This document shows positions 61,291 through 64,000 of a stretch of DNA of 64,000 bases, piece after piece (position 1 is the first letter of the stretch; each line of letters begins with the position of its first letter). The notes under the pieces are model-generated. The model saw only the letters and a program-made list of their open reading frames with translations, did no database searches and was not told where the DNA came from. Source of the DNA: Paenibacillus alkaliterrae (lineage in GTDB: Bacteria > Bacillota > Bacilli > Paenibacillales > Paenibacillaceae). The stretch is from NCBI RefSeq assembly GCF_021532375.1, contig NZ_JAKGAP010000043.1, positions 1-64,000 of the forward strand. The letters run 5' to 3'. The position numbers were made by a program, and so were the translations under genes.

Positions 61291-62421
61291 ATGCTAACAC
61301 GTGAGCAAGCAATCGAGGCCGTCGAGTCTGTGACGGCAAAATTTACCGCGGAGCAGGCAACGTTCCGCGATGTCATGGTAAGGGACCGTCAAGTATCGTT
61401 GACGGTCCTTGGGGTTAGCGCGGCTGCGCAGCCCGCGCTGGAAGCCTCGCTCCGCGAGGCGCTGGCGCGCCTGGGCGCCGAAACCGTGCACTGCCGGTTT
61501 CGTGCGGCCGAGGCCGCGCCTGCGGCTGGCGCAGGCGGGGCTCCGCCGCCGCCAGCGGCAGCTGCAGCGCCGAAGGCGGCGAATGCCGCCAGCGCCGGCG
61601 CCGGCAAAGCAAGCGGCCCCGCGCCCGTACAGGGCCATGGGGCCGGTCTTGCGAGCCCGCTGCTGGATCCGAGCAGCGGGGTGCAGTTCATCGCCGTCGC
61701 CAGCGGCAAGGGCGGCGTCGGCAAATCAACGGTGACCGTCAATCTCGCGGTCGCCTTAGCCCGCAGGGGCAAGCGCGTCGGGATCATCGACGCCGACATT
61801 TACGGCTTCAGCGTGCCCGATATGATGGGCATAGAGGAGCGCCCAGCCGTAGTGAATGAGCGGGTCATCCCGATCGAGAAGTTTGGCGTCCAAGTCATGT
61901 CGATGGGCTTCTTCGTAGAAGACAACAGCCCGATCGTATGGCGCGGCCCGATGCTCGGCAAAATGCTCCGCAATTTTTTCCAGGAAATTGAATGGGGCGA
62001 GCTCGACTATTTGCTGCTGGACTTGCCGCCTGGTACAGGCGATGTAGCGTTGGATGTGCATCAGATTATACCGCAAAGCAAAGAAATTATCGTAACGACG
62101 CCGCATGCGACCGCTGCCTTCGTTGCTGCAAGAGCAGGGGCGATGGCGATCAAGACTGAGCATGAAATTATTGGTGTCGTCGAGAATATGTCCTACTATG
62201 TATCGACATCGACTGGCGAGAAGGAATACGTATTCGGACGTGGCGGCGGCGCACGACTCGCAGAAACGCTTCATGCCGATCTGCTCGCGCAAATACCGCT
62301 TGGCGCACCGGACAACCATCCGTCCGAGCCCGATTTTTCACCATCCGTTTACAAAGCGGATTCCGACACGGGTATGCTTTATTTGGAGCTTGCAGACAGC
62401 GTTCTGCGCAAATGCACCTGA
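61291..62421 (+). CDS. salA: Mrp/NBP35-family P-loop ATPase (SalA/YbaL type)
   Basis: The 376-residue protein has an N-terminal MIP18-like domain (1-75), an Ala/Pro/Gly-rich linker (about 76-125) and a deviant-Walker ATPase domain with GKGGVGKST (139-147), DADIYGFS and LLLDLPPGTGD. The C-terminal CPxC cysteine pair of iron-sulfur carrier Mrp proteins is missing (the place reads YYVSTSTGEKEY), as in B. subtilis SalA, which controls scoC. The position next to cwlD, gerD and kbaA also matches salA. The linker is much richer in GC than its surroundings. ATG at 61291. Confidence 0.9.
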   Translation: MLTREQAIEAVESVTAKFTAEQATFRDVMVRDRQVSLTVLGVSAAAQPALEASLREALARLGAETVHCRFRAAEAAPAAGAGGAPPPPAAAAAPKAANAASAGAGKASGPAPVQGHGAGLASPLLDPSSGVQFIAVASGKGGVGKSTVTVNLAVALARRGKRVGIIDADIYGFSVPDMMGIEERPAVVNERVIPIEKFGVQVMSMGFFVEDNSPIVWRGPMLGKMLRNFFQEIEWGELDYLLLDLPPGTGDVALDVHQIIPQSKEIIVTTPHATAAFVAARAGAMAIKTEHEIIGVVENMSYYVSTSTGEKEYVFGRGGGARLAETLHADLLAQIPLGAPDNHPSEPDFSPSVYKADSDTGMLYLELADSVLRKCT

Positions 62422-62477
62422 TAAGAGCCGGCAAAACATTCCTAAACTATCCAATATATATTACGTCATCCTAACGA

Positions 62478-62546
62478 TAAAGCCCGAACGATTGTCATGC
62501 GAAGCAAGCACTCCTTGCAACGCAGATCATACATTCGGGCTTTTCT
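62478..62546. terminator. Bidirectional terminator between salA and gerD
   Basis: AAAGCCCGAA (62479-62488) pairs with TTCGGGCTTTT (62534-62544). Inside, GCAAG pairs with CTTGC, extending the stem. A-rich and T-rich flanks suit both converging genes. Confidence 0.87.
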
Positions 62547-62574
62547 TTAGCCGCATTTATCCAAAAGTTCCGCA

Positions 62575-63303
62575 TTACATGCCGGATTCGCCTTCTTCCT
62601 CTTCCGAACTTGCTTCCTCGCTTTGCTGTTCTTCCTCCTCTCCGCCTTCCTCTTCGCCTTCCTCTCCGCCTTCCTCTCCGTCTTCTTCTCCGCCTTCCTT
62701 CTTCTTTTCGACTTTCTCGTCCGGCTTTGGCTCCAATTGCTCCTGTACGGCTTTTTTCAAAAGATCAAGCACTTCAAGCCTAAACAGCGGATTTTGCATC
62801 GATTCCTGCATGAGCGACATGACTTCCTTGCGGTATTGCGTGCTTTTCAGCACCTCAAGAATCATTTTATCCATTTCCGGATTTTTCAGTACCTTTACCA
62901 AATCAGCTTGATAAACCGGATCCTTGAGAAGTTCCTTATGGATTTCTTTGTTTTGTTTATTAACCGACTTCGCAAACTCTCCTGCGAAACGAATATCTGT
63001 CATAAGTTTTTTGATGACCTTGTCATAATCAGGGGATACGAGAACATCCTTAACCGCTAAACGGACTTCTTCTTGATCTTGAATCGACAGCAGCTTGGAA
63101 ACCTGACCGCTGTAGCCGGACATATTTTGCGACGATTCCTGTAACGCCTTCTGCGCGTCCTCTGTTTTCAAAATATCGATAACCATCGATTTCAGATCCT
63201 TATAGCTAACCTGTTCGTTTCCGCCTGTCGGCTCAGCGCCGCAGCTTGTCAATAAAATGGCCATAGCTGTGATAACCGACAATAAAGCCCGCCTTATACG
63301 CAT
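62575..63303 (-). CDS. gerD: Spore germination lipoprotein GerD
   Basis: GerD organises germinant receptors into the germinosome in the spore inner membrane. The 242-residue protein has a lipoprotein signal with lipobox LLTSC, a helical central domain (about 35-185) matching GerD, and a C-terminal tail of about 50 residues that is almost all Glu, Gly and Ser (EEEEGES type). The tail lengthens the protein beyond the usual size. It is reversed relative to most genes, between salA and kbaA. Confidence 0.92.
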   Translation of the reverse strand: MRIRRALLSVITAMAILLTSCGAEPTGGNEQVSYKDLKSMVIDILKTEDAQKALQESSQNMSGYSGQVSKLLSIQDQEEVRLAVKDVLVSPDYDKVIKKLMTDIRFAGEFAKSVNKQNKEIHKELLKDPVYQADLVKVLKNPEMDKMILEVLKSTQYRKEVMSLMQESMQNPLFRLEVLDLLKKAVQEQLEPKPDEKVEKKKEGGEEDGEEGGEEGEEEGGEEEEQQSEEASSEEEEGESGM

Positions 63304-63529
63304 TTTTCTTGCTCCCTTCTATATGAGTACTCATGTAATCGATGGGGATGTATAAACTGTTCCGAAAATATTGTTTCGTGATCTTATTATGCACATTGTT
63401 CACCGTATTATCATGGACAGCTGTTAGCTTTTTGTTGTGAACGTGGTAAAATAAAGGGTAATGCGGAAGCAAGCTTGCGCCTCGAATAAAAAACGTGAAT
63501 ATACACAAATGTTCAGGAGGATACGGAAC

Positions 63530-64000
63530 GTGAATTTAAAAAAGTGGTTCTTTTTATTTTGGAGCAGCATGGCTGTCGGGGCGATCGTATGCGTCGTAAC
63601 CGGGGCGGTCATGCAGTGGGCGGATCCGGAGTTTGGTTTTTTGGGATTCAAGGCTGTCGGCTTTAATGCTTTAATGATGGCAATGGTCGGACTCATGATC
63701 GGCGCATTCAGTCAAATGGGCTTTTTTGCATACATGACCTTGAATTACATTGCACTCAGCGTTTTCGGCAAAAAATACTTATGGAATGCTTTACAGGGCT
63801 ACACAACCGTTTTCGCTGCTGTAGGCTTAGGATATATTTTGTACGAAAAAGCTTTAAATAATTGGTTCTTCTGGGTTCTCCCGCTTTGCTTGCTTATTGT
63901 GTCTGGGCTTGTTGCTCGGTTCAAAGTACAGCAAACTAACAAAACGGCGCTGGTACCCACCATGTTTCTGATGGTTGTCGTCACGTTCATTGAAGCATGG
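63530..64000 (+). CDS. kbaA: KinB-signalling pathway activation protein KbaA (partial)
   Basis: The gene runs off the window end; 157 codons are present. The hydrophobic product has several membrane segments and starts MNLKKWFFLFWSSMAVGAIV, with MQWADPEFGFLGF and SQMGFFAYMTLNYIALSVFG, all typical of KbaA, which promotes the KinB kinase input into sporulation. The start is GTG at 63530 after CAGGAGGATAC. It is divergent from gerD as in B. subtilis. Confidence 0.9.
   Translation, partial: MNLKKWFFLFWSSMAVGAIVCVVTGAVMQWADPEFGFLGFKAVGFNALMMAMVGLMIGAFSQMGFFAYMTLNYIALSVFGKKYLWNALQGYTTVFAAVGLGYILYEKALNNWFFWVLPLCLLIVSGLVARFKVQQTNKTALVPTMFLMVVVTFIEAW

Noticed and set aside
61389..61799. Alternative ORFs in several frames of the GC-rich salA linker
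   Set aside because: High GC removes stop codons, opening frames by chance; none has a start signal or family match.

Overview
The window is a chromosomal segment of a low-to-moderate-GC Gram-positive endospore former. Gene order and protein sequences fit Paenibacillus or a close relative: ctsR-mcsA-mcsB-clpC-radA-disA, then ispD-ispF-gltX-cysE-cysS, sigH-secE-nusG, rplKAJL-rpoBC, the str, S10, spc and alpha ribosomal clusters, and cwlD-salA-gerD-kbaA. This is the same backbone as the origin-proximal region of Bacillus subtilis. Almost everything reads on the + strand; only a small DUF1573-like gene and gerD are reversed.

Region by region: (1) 1-96 is the 3' end of a 5S rRNA with its terminator. 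97-745 is a gene desert holding a decayed ArsB-type transporter remnant. (2) 746-5560 is the CtsR-controlled protein quality-control operon, with a promoter and a perfect heptad operator. A cluster of DnaA-box-like 9-mers lies between clpC and radA. (3) 5772-18922 holds DNA repair and c-di-AMP (radA, disA), phosphatidylserine synthesis, a PIN/TRAM protein, isoprenoid genes, gltX, a cysteine T-box controlling cysE-cysS, rRNA maturation and modification (mrnC, rlmB), rae1 and sigH. (4) 19097-36166 runs from rpmG-secE-nusG through the L11/L10 genes (with L10 leader), rpoBC and the str genes to tuf. (5) 36218-40870 is an accessory block between tuf and rpsJ: a three-gene ABC importer, two large imperfect palindromes, a 51-bp tandem array and a duplicated palindromic element of about 135 bp. 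(6) 40839-56214 is the S10-spc-alpha gene set, 31 genes from rpsJ to rplQ, including secY, adk, map and infA. (7) 56215-64000 starts with a highly folded intergenic segment where many relatives carry the ECF transporter genes, followed by truA, an L13-type leader with rplM-rpsI, a sulfate-assimilation pair (cysH-sat), and the sporulation and germination genes cwlD, salA, gerD and kbaA (cut by the window end).

Most of the window is core housekeeping. The best places to look for something new are the repeat-rich island at 39260-40850, the folded segment at 56250-56450, the DnaA-box cluster at 5530-5634, and several strong hairpins inside ribosomal operons that are not terminators. No phage, CRISPR array, tRNA or intact transposase gene was found. 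Starts were chosen by ribosome-binding-site spacing and family N-termini. Many highly expressed genes here use TTG or GTG starts.
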